Source of the DNA: Mesorhizobium sp. M8A.F.Ca.ET.218.01.1.1
GTDB taxonomy: Bacteria > Pseudomonadota > Alphaproteobacteria > Rhizobiales > Rhizobiaceae
Length of the DNA stretch: 64,000 nt
Assembly: GCF_004791165.1 (NCBI RefSeq)
Contig: NZ_SRUZ01000001.1
Span: 106,382-170,381, forward strand
Reading direction: 5' to 3'
The position numbers were made by a program, and so were the translations under genes. Below are positions 26,732-35,031 of the stretch, one piece after another. How positions within the stretch are numbered: position 1 is the stretch's first letter; the number at the start of each line of letters is the position of its first letter. Under the pieces are notes generated by a model. The model was not told the origin of the DNA. It worked only from the letters and a program-made list of their open reading frames with translations, and made no database searches.

Positions 26732-27516
26732 TGACCGCACGGAGTGAAAGGAACACGCCCGCTCAAGGAGACTGGCCCGACGCCGTCGAGGTTCTCAACG
26801 AGCACGGCCGCTGCGACATCGTGCTGCTGTGCGAGCATGCGTCCAACCACATGCCGGCCGAATATCGGCAGCTGGGGCTCGATGCCAGCCACCTGCGGCG
26901 CCACATCGCCTGGGACATCGGCGCCTCGGAGGTGACGCGCCTGTTGTCGGCGCGGCTCGATGCGCCGGCCTTCCTCAGCGGCTATTCCCGGCTGCTGATC
27001 GACCTCAACCGGCCGCTGGACAGCCCGGGCAGCATCCCCCTGCTGTCGGAGGACACCGACATTCCCGGTAATGCCGGTATCGACGCGGCGGAACGGGACC
27101 GACGCGCCAAGATCATGTTTTCGCCGTTCCATGACCGGGTGACCGCACATCTCGACCGACGGGCGGCCGAGGGCAGGCCGACGCGAATCGTGACGATCCA
27201 TTCCTTCACGCCGGTCTTCCTTGGCGTCGCAAGACCATGGCATGCGGGCGTGCTGCATGACCATGCCGCCGATCTCGCCGCAGCGATCCTTTCGGGCCTG
27301 CGCGCCGACGCGTCGCTCAACGTCGCGGCCAACGTGCCCTATGTGATCAGCCGCGACGCCGACTACGCCGTGCCCATCCATGGCGATGATCGCGGCATCC
27401 CTGCTGTCCTCATCGAGATAAGGCAGGACCTGCTGTCGACACGGTCCGGCATCGAGGAATGGGCGGACCGGCTGGCGGCGGCGCTGCCCGCCCGCGAGAC
27501 GGAGACAACTTCGTGA
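26728..27516 (+). CDS. N-formylglutamate amidohydrolase family protein
   Basis: A 262-residue zinc-dependent hydrolase of the HutG/FGase type. It carries CDIVLLCEHASNHMP (metal-binding Glu/His), AWDIGASEVTRLLS, SGYSRLLIDLNRP and TIHSFTPVFLG, all typical of the family. In histidine breakdown the enzyme splits N-formylglutamate into formate and glutamate. With no other hut genes here, and with a gamma-glutamyl ligase directly before it, it may act on a different N-acyl or gamma-glutamyl compound. It overlaps the previous gene by four bases and ends 13 bases from a convergent lyase gene. Confidence 0.9.
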   Translation: MMTARSERNTPAQGDWPDAVEVLNEHGRCDIVLLCEHASNHMPAEYRQLGLDASHLRRHIAWDIGASEVTRLLSARLDAPAFLSGYSRLLIDLNRPLDSPGSIPLLSEDTDIPGNAGIDAAERDRRAKIMFSPFHDRVTAHLDRRAAEGRPTRIVTIHSFTPVFLGVARPWHAGVLHDHAADLAAAILSGLRADASLNVAANVPYVISRDADYAVPIHGDDRGIPAVLIEIRQDLLSTRSGIEEWADRLAAALPARETETTS

Positions 27517-27529
27517 AGAATCTCGCGGC

Positions 27530-28426
27530 TCACGCCAGCCACTCCTTGATCGCCGGGCGAGCGAGAACGGCACGCATGCGGTCCTCGGCGTCGGCGACAG
27601 CCAGTGTCATCGGGGCACGGGTCGGACCGCAATCGACGCCGATGACGCGGAACGCCGCCTTCATGCCCGGCAGCACACCGGTTTCCAGCAGTGCCTCGAC
27701 GAAATCCTGCGACACCATCTGCAGCGCCTTCGCCTGGCGCAGATCGCCGCCGCGAACGGCCTGATCAATCGCCACGTAGAGCCTGCCGAGCAGATTGTAG
27801 GTAGTTCCGATACCACCCTCGGTGCCGAGCATGCCGGCGGCGGCATAGATCTCATCGAAGCCGTAGTAGAACAGCTTCTGCGGCTGCCGCTTGCGCAGCA
27901 GGGAATATTTGAACAGGTCGGTGGAGGTGAACTTGATGCCGACGACATTGCTGAGATCGAGCAGCCGGACCAGCAGGGGAAGCGGCAGCGGCCGGCCGGT
28001 GCGCAAGGGGATTTCATAGACGATAAGCGGCAGGTCGGTCGCCGCCGCCAGCGCCTGGTAGTAGCCGAAGACTTCTTCGTCGGAGAACGGGTAGGAATGC
28101 GGCGGCAACGCCGACAGCGCGTGATAGCCGAGCTTGCGCGCCTGCCGCGCCAGACAGATGGAATCACGCAGGTTCGGCATGCCGACATGGGCGATCAGCT
28201 TGACGCCACTTGAGACCGCGCCGGCGAAGACCACCTCTTGCTGCGCCAACAATTCGTCCACCGTCAGCAGGCCGGATTCGCCGCTGCTGCCACCGACATA
28301 GAGGCCTGCCAGACCCTGGCGCAGCACATAATCGTTGATGTTGCGCTGCCGTTGCGGATCGAACTCGCCGGCATCGCTCAGTCCGGTCATCAGGGCGGCA
28401 TACATACCCGCCAATTGCTTGGTCAT
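27530..28426 (-). CDS. nanA: N-acetylneuraminate lyase-like aldolase (NanA type)
   Basis: A 298-residue TIM-barrel class I aldolase of the DHDPS/NAL family. Tyr137 (LIVYEIPLRTG) and the Schiff-base Lys165 (VGIKFTSTD) fall at the same numbers as in E. coli NanA. The substrate motif is GGSSGES, with Ser where NAL usually has Thr. The predicted reaction is sialic acid to N-acetylmannosamine plus pyruvate. It is the last gene of a minus-strand unit with a peptide-type ABC transporter, next to a divergent NanR. No nanE or nanK is in the window. The start is preceded by GAGGA. Confidence 0.8.
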   Translation of the reverse strand: MTKQLAGMYAALMTGLSDAGEFDPQRQRNINDYVLRQGLAGLYVGGSSGESGLLTVDELLAQQEVVFAGAVSSGVKLIAHVGMPNLRDSICLARQARKLGYHALSALPPHSYPFSDEEVFGYYQALAAATDLPLIVYEIPLRTGRPLPLPLLVRLLDLSNVVGIKFTSTDLFKYSLLRKRQPQKLFYYGFDEIYAAAGMLGTEGGIGTTYNLLGRLYVAIDQAVRGGDLRQAKALQMVSQDFVEALLETGVLPGMKAAFRVIGVDCGPTRAPMTLAVADAEDRMRAVLARPAIKEWLA

Positions 28427-28451
28427 TGGGATCCTCGGTTTTCCAGATTTG

Positions 28452-30527
28452 TCATGATGTGGCTTCGCCAGCGTGGTGGCAGGCGACGAGATGCTGGCCG
28501 GTGCCGGCGGAGCCGAAATCGCGCCGTGCCGGATCGACCTTGGTGCAGATCTCGGTCGCCAGGGGGCAGCGCGGATGGAAATGGCAGCCGGGCGGCGGCT
28601 TCGACGGATCCGGCACGCCACCGCCGAGCACGATGCGGCGGCGTGTGCCCCCCGCCTTGGGATCGGGCTCCGGGATCGCCGACAACAGCGCGCGCGTATA
28701 GGGATGCAGTGGTGCGCCGAACACCGCTTTCGTGGTGCCGATCTCGACGATGCGGCCGAGATACATCACCGCGACGCGGTCGCTGAGATAGCGGATCATC
28801 GACAGATCGTGCCCGACGAACAGATAGGTCAGGCCGAGGCGCGGCTTGAGGTCGTCGAGCAAATTGACGATCTGCGCCTGGATCGAGACGTCGAGTGCCG
28901 AGATCGGCTCGTCGGCGATGATGAATTTCGGATTGGCGGCAAGCGCGCGGGCAATGCCGACGCGCTGGCGCTGGCCGCCGGAGAGTTCGAACGGATAGCG
29001 GTTGCGCAGCGCTTCCCGGAGACCCACCAGCGCCAGCAATTCGCTGACACGGGCATCGCGCGAGGCGCGGGTGCCGATCTTCTGCGCACGCAACCCTTCG
29101 CCGATAATGCGGCCGACGGTCATGCGCGGGTTGAGCGAACCGAACGGGTTCTGGAAAACCATCTGCATGTCGCGGCGGCGCTGCTTCAGCTCCTCGCCTG
29201 TCGCGCCCGCATAATTCCTGCCCTCGAAGACAATGCTGCCGGCGCTGGGGCGCTCAAGGCCCAGCACGGCGCGGCCGGTCGTCGATTTGCCGCAGCCGCT
29301 TTCGCCGACCAGCGCCAGCGTCTCGCCGCGCATCACCTCGAAGCTGACGCCGTCGACGGCATGCACCGCGCCGACCTGCCGCCTGAGCACGCCGCGCCGG
29401 ATCGGAAAATGCACCTTGAGATCGGTGACGGTGAGCAGCGCTTCCTGCTTCGGTGCCGTCACGGCCGGCTTGTCAGCGGCGCCGGCGCCCGTGCGCGGCC
29501 CCCGTTCCACCTCCCGCCAGCGCCAGCAGGCGACGGTCTGATCGGCACCGGCAGCTTCCAGCGGCGGCCTTGCCTGGCGGCAGCGCGCCTCGGCATGGTC
29601 GCAGCGCGGCGCGAAGGCGCAGAAGGTCGGCGCCAGCGTGACATTGGGCGGCGCGCCCTTGATCGGCACCAGCCTGGTGTTGGCCGCCGTCAGCGACGGG
29701 ATCGAGTTCAACAGGCCGATCGTATAGGGATGCTTGGTTGCCGAAAACAAATCGCCGACCGGCGCGCTTTCGACGATCGAGCCGGCATACATCACCGCGA
29801 CGCGATCGACGAAGCCGGCGACGAGGCTGAGGTCGTGGCTGATCCAGATGATTGCCATGCCGAGCTGCTTCTGCAGGCGCACGACCAACTCGACGATCTG
29901 CGCCTGGATGGTGACGTCGAGCGCGGTCGTCGGCTCGTCGGCGATCAGGATCGACGGTTTGCACACCAGCGCCATGGCGATGCCGATGCGCTGCAACTGG
30001 CCGCCCGAGAACTGGTGCGGAAAGGCGCGCATGCGCTGCGGCGCGTTGGCGATGCCGACCAGCGCCAGCATGTCGAGAGCCTGGCGTTCGGCCTCGGCGT
30101 CGTTCAGGCCCTGGTGCTCGCGCAGCGCCTCGGTCAGTTGCAGGCCGATGGTCAGCACCGGATTCAGCGACGACATCGGATCCTGGAAGATCATGGCGAT
30201 GTCGCGGCCGCGTATCTGGCGCAGCTCTCTATCGGGCATGGCCAGGAGATCGCGGCCACGAAACAGCGCCCGGCCCGCGGTGACGCGGCCGGGCGGCTTG
30301 CGGATCAGGCCCATCAGCGTCTGCACGGTGACCGATTTACCGGAGCCGCTCTCGCCGACGATCGCCAGCGACTCGCCCTCGGCAAGGTCGAAGGAGACGT
30401 CGTTGACGGCATAGACGGAATTGCCGCTCGGGCCAAATTCGACGCTCAGCCCCTGCACCGAAAGCACCGCCTGCTGCCCGATCCCCTTCGCGGCCCTGCC
30501 GACGGCAAGCGTGTCGGCGCCGATCAT
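28452..30527 (-). CDS. Fused dual ATPase of a peptide/sialic-acid-type ABC transporter
   Basis: A 691-residue protein with two complete oligopeptide-type ATPase domains in tandem, equivalent to DppD and DppF. The first has Walker A GESGSGKSV, signature FSGGQLQR and the Walker B strand ILIADEP. The second has GESGCGKST, LSGGQRQRV and IIADEP, each followed by the C-terminal oligopeptide-transporter Cys-rich tail (about 300-330 and 640-685). The link between them is an Ala/Pro-rich segment near residue 350. It drives uptake through the two permeases encoded upstream. The ATG overlaps the permease stop by four bases. Confidence 0.93.
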   Translation of the reverse strand: MIGADTLAVGRAAKGIGQQAVLSVQGLSVEFGPSGNSVYAVNDVSFDLAEGESLAIVGESGSGKSVTVQTLMGLIRKPPGRVTAGRALFRGRDLLAMPDRELRQIRGRDIAMIFQDPMSSLNPVLTIGLQLTEALREHQGLNDAEAERQALDMLALVGIANAPQRMRAFPHQFSGGQLQRIGIAMALVCKPSILIADEPTTALDVTIQAQIVELVVRLQKQLGMAIIWISHDLSLVAGFVDRVAVMYAGSIVESAPVGDLFSATKHPYTIGLLNSIPSLTAANTRLVPIKGAPPNVTLAPTFCAFAPRCDHAEARCRQARPPLEAAGADQTVACWRWREVERGPRTGAGAADKPAVTAPKQEALLTVTDLKVHFPIRRGVLRRQVGAVHAVDGVSFEVMRGETLALVGESGCGKSTTGRAVLGLERPSAGSIVFEGRNYAGATGEELKQRRRDMQMVFQNPFGSLNPRMTVGRIIGEGLRAQKIGTRASRDARVSELLALVGLREALRNRYPFELSGGQRQRVGIARALAANPKFIIADEPISALDVSIQAQIVNLLDDLKPRLGLTYLFVGHDLSMIRYLSDRVAVMYLGRIVEIGTTKAVFGAPLHPYTRALLSAIPEPDPKAGGTRRRIVLGGGVPDPSKPPPGCHFHPRCPLATEICTKVDPARRDFGSAGTGQHLVACHHAGEATS

Positions 30528-31423
30528 TTGCCACCCATGATGTGCTGCGGGTCGAGCGCATCGCGCAGGCCGTCGCCGACGAAGTTGATGCTGAGTACGG
30601 CCATGGCGATCATCGCGCCGGGCGGGATCCACATCCAGGGCTGGCTCTCCAGGATCGACAGCGTGCGGGCGTCGCGCAGCATGTTGCCCCAACTGGCGGC
30701 CGGCGCCTGCGCGCCAAGGCCGAGGAAGGAGAGCGAAGCTTCGAGCAGTATGACGGTCGCCACGTCGAGCGTGATCGCCACCAGGATTGGGCTGAGCATA
30801 TTGGGCAGGATGTGTTCTAGGATGATGACCGGGGGCGAGGTGCCGAGCGAGCGCGCGGCCAGGATGAATTCCTGGTTGCGCAAGGCCAGGATCTCACCAC
30901 GCGTCAGGCGGGCGATGGAAGGCCAGCTGAGCAGTCCGATCACCACCATGGTGTTGAAGATGCTGGGCCCGACGACCGCGACGAAGGCAATGATGATGAC
31001 CAGGCGCGGGAAGGTCAGCACCATGTCGATCAGGCCCATCAGCAGGAGGTCCACCTTGCCGCCGAAATAGCCGGCGACGCAGCCGATGAAGATGCCGATC
31101 GCCGCCGAGATCGCCACGGCGACGAAGCCGACCGTCAGCGATATGCGGCCGCCATAGAGGATGCGGGCGAAGATGTCGCGGCCGGTGCCGTCCGTGCCCA
31201 GCCAGTGCATGCCGCCAGGCGGCTGGTTGTGACCTCTGAGATCGATTTCGTTGGGGCCGTAATGGGCGATCAGCGGCGCCAGCACGCAGGCGAGCACGAT
31301 AATGGCGAGCATGATCAGGCCGAGCGTTGCCAGGCGGTGGTTGAGGAAGCGGCGCGCCGCCTCGCCCCACAGGCCGCGCGATGCGCCGGCGGCGATCGTC
31401 ATGTCGAGGGCGGCGTCAGTCAT
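30524..31423 (-). CDS. ABC transporter permease, DppC type
   Basis: A 299-residue inner-membrane permease with about six transmembrane helices. The N-terminal segment LGLIMLAIIVLACVLAPLIA and the DppC-type periplasmic loop (HWLGTDGTGRDIFARILYG) identify the subfamily. The ATPase-contact EAA loop is in ARSLGTSPPVIILEHILPN. It pairs with the DppB-type permease, whose stop it overlaps by eight bases, and passes the substrate to the fused ATPase. Confidence 0.93.
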   Translation of the reverse strand: MTDAALDMTIAAGASRGLWGEAARRFLNHRLATLGLIMLAIIVLACVLAPLIAHYGPNEIDLRGHNQPPGGMHWLGTDGTGRDIFARILYGGRISLTVGFVAVAISAAIGIFIGCVAGYFGGKVDLLLMGLIDMVLTFPRLVIIIAFVAVVGPSIFNTMVVIGLLSWPSIARLTRGEILALRNQEFILAARSLGTSPPVIILEHILPNMLSPILVAITLDVATVILLEASLSFLGLGAQAPAASWGNMLRDARTLSILESQPWMWIPPGAMIAMAVLSINFVGDGLRDALDPQHIMGGK

Positions 31424-32372
31424 AGCTCACCCTGGGGTCGAGCACGCTGTAGGCGAGGTCGGTGCCGAGATTGGCCAGCATGACGATGATGGCGGTGATC
31501 AGCACGTAGCCCATGATCACGGGACTATCCCTGTTCACCACGGAATCGATGAACATCAGGCCGATGCCTGGCCACTGGAAAATGGTCTCGATCACCACCG
31601 AGCCGCCGAACAGCGTCGGCAGCGCCAGGCCGAAGACGGTAACCAGCGGGATCAGCGCGTTGCGCAGGCCGTGGCGCAACGTGATGGTGCGGGGCTTGAG
31701 GCCCTTGGCCTTGGCGGTGCGCATATAGCTCTGGTTCAGCACTTCGAGCATGCCGGCGCGGGCATAGCGCATGAAGATCGCGGCACGGAACAACGCAAGT
31801 GCGGCTGCGGGCAGGACGAGGTGCCTGAGATTGTCGAGGAGCGAGAAGTTTTCACCAGCCGTGGAAATGCCCGACGACGGCAGCCAGCGCAGCTCCAGGG
31901 CAAAGACGTAGACGAGCAGCAGTCCCATGAAGAAGTCCGGGATCGAGACGCCGACAAAGCCGGCAAGCGTCAGCGAATAGTCGGTGAGCTTGTATTGCCT
32001 GAGCGCCGAGATCACGCCCAGCGTGGTGCCGATGACGAAAGCGACGAGCAGTGCGACGCCCATCAGTTCCAGCGTCATCGGCAACCGCTCGACGATGATG
32101 TCGCCGACACTGCGGCCATTGACGAAGGAGCGGCCGAGATTGCCGTGCAGGATCTGGCCGATCCAGTGGAGGTACTGGATGTAGACCGGCTGGTCGAGGC
32201 CGAGTTCGCCGCGCCGCATGGCAATCAGTTCCTCGCTCGACGGCGCCTCCGCCGTGATCATCGCCAGCACCGCGTCACCCGGCATGGCATGCGCGATGGC
32301 GAAGACGATCACGGTGACGCCGAACAGCACCGGGATGCTGAGCAAGAGTTTGCGCAGGAGATAGCTGAGCAC
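31416..32372 (-). CDS. ABC transporter permease, DppB type
   Basis: A 318-residue inner-membrane permease. The N-terminus MLSYLLRKLLLSIPVLFGVT and the GDAVLAMITAEAPSSEE periplasmic loop are standard for DppB/OppB proteins. The EAA-type loop is in YMRTAKAKGLKPRTITLRH. About six membrane helices are visible. It follows the substrate-binding protein gene after an 86-base gap. Confidence 0.93.
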   Translation of the reverse strand: MLSYLLRKLLLSIPVLFGVTVIVFAIAHAMPGDAVLAMITAEAPSSEELIAMRRGELGLDQPVYIQYLHWIGQILHGNLGRSFVNGRSVGDIIVERLPMTLELMGVALLVAFVIGTTLGVISALRQYKLTDYSLTLAGFVGVSIPDFFMGLLLVYVFALELRWLPSSGISTAGENFSLLDNLRHLVLPAAALALFRAAIFMRYARAGMLEVLNQSYMRTAKAKGLKPRTITLRHGLRNALIPLVTVFGLALPTLFGGSVVIETIFQWPGIGLMFIDSVVNRDSPVIMGYVLITAIIVMLANLGTDLAYSVLDPRVSYD

Positions 32373-32458
32373 CGGCCTCTCCTATGGCTGAAGGCGGTTT
32401 TGAGACAACGGATCGGGAGGCTCGGTCAGAGCCCCACGACCGGCAAGGCTATCCGCGG

Positions 32459-34060
32459 CTATTTCGCCACCTCCCATTTCTCGACTTCGTTGTAGACGGG
32501 GTGGTTGAAGATCACGAGCGGCTGTTGCTTGAAGTGCTGGGCGAGGCCGACGATGCGGTTGTTGAAGGCGAGCGGCCGCACCTCGTTCCAAAGCCAGGCC
32601 TTGGGCAGGTCCTGGTTGAGGATGCGCGAGGCCTCCTGATAGCTCGCGGCGCGTGTGGCGCGGTCGTTTGACTCCAGACCCTTGTTGAACAGCTCATCGA
32701 CCTTGGGGTTGCAGTAGCCCATGGCGAGCGGCTTGGCGCCGCAGACCACCAGGGGCGAGCCGAGCGAGGGGTCGAGCCCCATGCCTTGCGCGAAGAAGCC
32801 CATCTGGAAGCTGCCGTCGGCATAGACCTGGTTGATCGCCGCCGGATCGAGCAGGCGCGGCTGGATGTTGACGCCGACGGCGGCCAGATAACTCTGGATG
32901 GCGGTGACGGTGTCGACGTTCATCTGGTCGGAATAGTAGTAGATGAAATCGACCGGCTGGCTCGCATCCCAGCCCGCGTCGGTAAGCAACTGCTTGGCCT
33001 TGTCGGGATTGTAGTCGTAGGGTTCGAGGTCCTTGGCGCGCGCCCAATCCTGCGGGAACAGCGTGTTCAACAGTTCGCCGGCGCCCTGCTTGACGGTGTC
33101 GATGATCGCCTTGCGGTCGATGGCATAGAGCATCGCCTGGCGCACGCGCACATCGGCGAAGCGCTTGTTCTCCAGATTGAACTGCAGATAGGTCGGCAAG
33201 CCGGCGGAGAATTTCGGCAGCACCGTCAGATAGTCGAGCTTCTGCAGGCGGGGCAGTTCGGAGATCGGCACGCCGCCGCCCTCATAGGACATGGCGTCGA
33301 CCTCCTGCGTCTCGAGCGCGGCGATAATCGGCGGCACGTCCTTGTAGATCTGGTAGATGATGCGGTCGAGCTTGGGCGCGCCGAGGAAATAGTCGGGATT
33401 GCGGTCGACCTCGACATACTGGTCGCTCTCATACTTCTTCCAGATAAACGGGCCGGTGCCGACCCGATTGACCCAGAACGCATTGCCCTTGACGTCGGCG
33501 GGCGCGACCTTGCCCAGGATGTGCTCGGGAAAGATGCTGATGGCGATGAGCTGCAGCTCGACCCAGAGCGGCTTGGCGCTGTCGAGTTCGATCTGCACGG
33601 TCGCGTCGTCCAACGCCTTCACCCCGGCAAGCGAGGTGGCCGAGCCATCCTGGAAGGCCTTGTATCCGGCCACGGCGGAAAGCTTCTGCGCCCAGGGCGA
33701 ACCAACCTTCGGATTGGCGTAGAGATTGAGGCTGAACACCACGTCCTTGGCGGTGAAAGGCGTGCCGTCATGCCATTTGACACCATGGCGCAGGTTGAAG
33801 ACATAGGTCTTGCCGCCGTCCGCCGTCTTCCAGCTCTCGGCCAGCATCGGCTGCACGCCGTCGCCCGTCCATTTGATGTGGACGAGGCCCTGCAGCACGG
33901 TCTCGTCGAGCCGATGGCCGCAGGTGGTGTGCAGCGTGCCCATCTCGATGCAGCCGGTACGCATGGCGGAGCGGAACGTGCCGCCTCCTTCGGCCTTCAC
34001 GGCACCCGCAGCAAGCATGAGCGCCAGCGCCGGCAAAAGGCTGATCAGAAATCGTCTCAT
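32459..34060 (-). CDS. ABC transporter periplasmic substrate-binding protein, family 5
   Basis: A 533-residue SBP_bac_5 (oligopeptide-type) binding protein. The signal peptide is MRRFLISLLPALALMLAAG, with likely cleavage after VKA near residue 23. The family features LAESWKTADGGKTYVFNLRHGVKWHDGTPF (in two parts: LAESWKTADGGKTYVFNL, then RHGVKWHDGTPF) lie near residue 75. A strong AGGAG site precedes the ATG. Its neighbours NanA and NanR suggest that the transported compound is a sialic acid or related glycan piece, as in SatA-type systems of Haemophilus ducreyi. Peptides remain possible. Confidence 0.92.
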   Translation of the reverse strand: MRRFLISLLPALALMLAAGAVKAEGGGTFRSAMRTGCIEMGTLHTTCGHRLDETVLQGLVHIKWTGDGVQPMLAESWKTADGGKTYVFNLRHGVKWHDGTPFTAKDVVFSLNLYANPKVGSPWAQKLSAVAGYKAFQDGSATSLAGVKALDDATVQIELDSAKPLWVELQLIAISIFPEHILGKVAPADVKGNAFWVNRVGTGPFIWKKYESDQYVEVDRNPDYFLGAPKLDRIIYQIYKDVPPIIAALETQEVDAMSYEGGGVPISELPRLQKLDYLTVLPKFSAGLPTYLQFNLENKRFADVRVRQAMLYAIDRKAIIDTVKQGAGELLNTLFPQDWARAKDLEPYDYNPDKAKQLLTDAGWDASQPVDFIYYYSDQMNVDTVTAIQSYLAAVGVNIQPRLLDPAAINQVYADGSFQMGFFAQGMGLDPSLGSPLVVCGAKPLAMGYCNPKVDELFNKGLESNDRATRAASYQEASRILNQDLPKAWLWNEVRPLAFNNRIVGLAQHFKQQPLVIFNHPVYNEVEKWEVAK

Positions 34061-34244
34061 GGAATTCTCCTCCCTTGGATTGTCTCGGCCGGTCGTGGCT
34101 GACGTCTGAGCGCGCTTTCTCGCGGTCGTTTGGTCGCGGTTTGGCGTCCGGTCGCTCATTGCAAGCAGCGACCTCCTCCTACCCTTCGGTCGCGCCAAGC
34201 CCCAGCGATCCACAACTCCTTGCCCTGTGCTCGCTTGCGGTGAC

Positions 34245-34271
34245 TGGTCTAATAGCTTAAAAGGTACACCA
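34245..34271. promoter_or_regulatory. Candidate NanR operator
   Basis: Inverted repeat TGGTCTA (34245-34251) / TACACCA (34265-34271) with 13 bases between. Read as NanR half sites, GGTCTA and, on the other strand, GGTGTA each differ by one base from the known E. coli NanR element GGTATA. It overlaps the nanR start codon and lies between the divergent transporter and regulator genes. Confidence 0.5.
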
Positions 34272-34981
34272 TGCACAATATGCCGGTTCGAAAAAAATTG
34301 TCCGATGAAGTCCGCCTCCGCCTGGAGGCGATGATCCGGGACGAGGTCTATCCGGTCGGCGCTTCGCTGCCGTCCGAGCGCGAGTTGATGTCGATGTTCG
34401 ATGTCGGGCGCCCCTCGGTGCGCGAGGCGTTGTTTGCGCTGGAAAAGATGGGCCTCGTGCGCATCAACAGCGGCGAGCGGCCCAAGGTGACGCGACCGAC
34501 GCCGAAGAACATGCTGGAGCAGCTGACGGGCACCGCGCATCTTTTGATGGACCAGCCGGACGGCATCGGTCATTTCGAGCAGTTGCGGCTGTTTCTCGAA
34601 GTCTCGATCGCGCGCCATGCCGCGGAGGTGGCGACACGTTCACAGATCGACGCGCTGGCGGCGGCGCTTGCCGAAAATGAACGCGCCATTTCACGCGCCC
34701 GCGCTTTCGCCCTCACCGACGTCGCCTTTCACCGCGTGCTGACCGCGATCCCCGGCAATCCGATTTTTCTCGCCGCGCACGAGGCGCTGGTGGAATGGCT
34801 GATCAACCAGCGCATCCACATGGCCAATACCGAGCTCGAAAACCGCATCAGCTTCGCCGGGCACAAAAACGTGTTCGAAGCTATCGAACGGCACGATCCC
34901 GAAGCCGCTGGCCAAGCGATGCGGGAGCATCTGGAAAACGCCCGGCGCAAGTTCAATCCGGGCCAGTCGAAACCCGACTAA
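34271..34981 (+). CDS. nanR: GntR/FadR-family regulator, NanR-like
   Basis: A 236-residue regulator with an N-terminal GntR winged HTH (about 8-75: LPSERELMSMFDVGRPSVRE, then ALFALEKMGLVRINSGER) and a FadR-type FCD ligand domain. Recalled E. coli NanR has the same segments: GRPSVREAL, HFEQLRLF, FHRVL, IPGNPIF and RRHDP-like RHDPEAAGQAM. The match supports sialic acid (Neu5Ac) as effector. It is divergent from the transporter-nanA unit, with a candidate operator on its start codon, so it probably represses both directions. The start has AAGG six bases upstream. Confidence 0.85.
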   Translation: MHNMPVRKKLSDEVRLRLEAMIRDEVYPVGASLPSERELMSMFDVGRPSVREALFALEKMGLVRINSGERPKVTRPTPKNMLEQLTGTAHLLMDQPDGIGHFEQLRLFLEVSIARHAAEVATRSQIDALAAALAENERAISRARAFALTDVAFHRVLTAIPGNPIFLAAHEALVEWLINQRIHMANTELENRISFAGHKNVFEAIERHDPEAAGQAMREHLENARRKFNPGQSKPD

Positions 34982-35031
34982 TAGAAAGATCGCGGCTATC
35001 TACGCCGCGTGAAACGTCGGGGCCATCTCGT

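Noticed and set aside
28473..31070. Long open frame antisense to the ABC ATPase and permease genes
   Set aside because: The minus-strand proteins have intact Walker and membrane motifs. The antisense product is compositionally odd.
32373..32458. Hairpin between the peptide-type binding protein and permease
   Set aside because: The best stem is only about five pairs, too weak to call a terminator or stabiliser.
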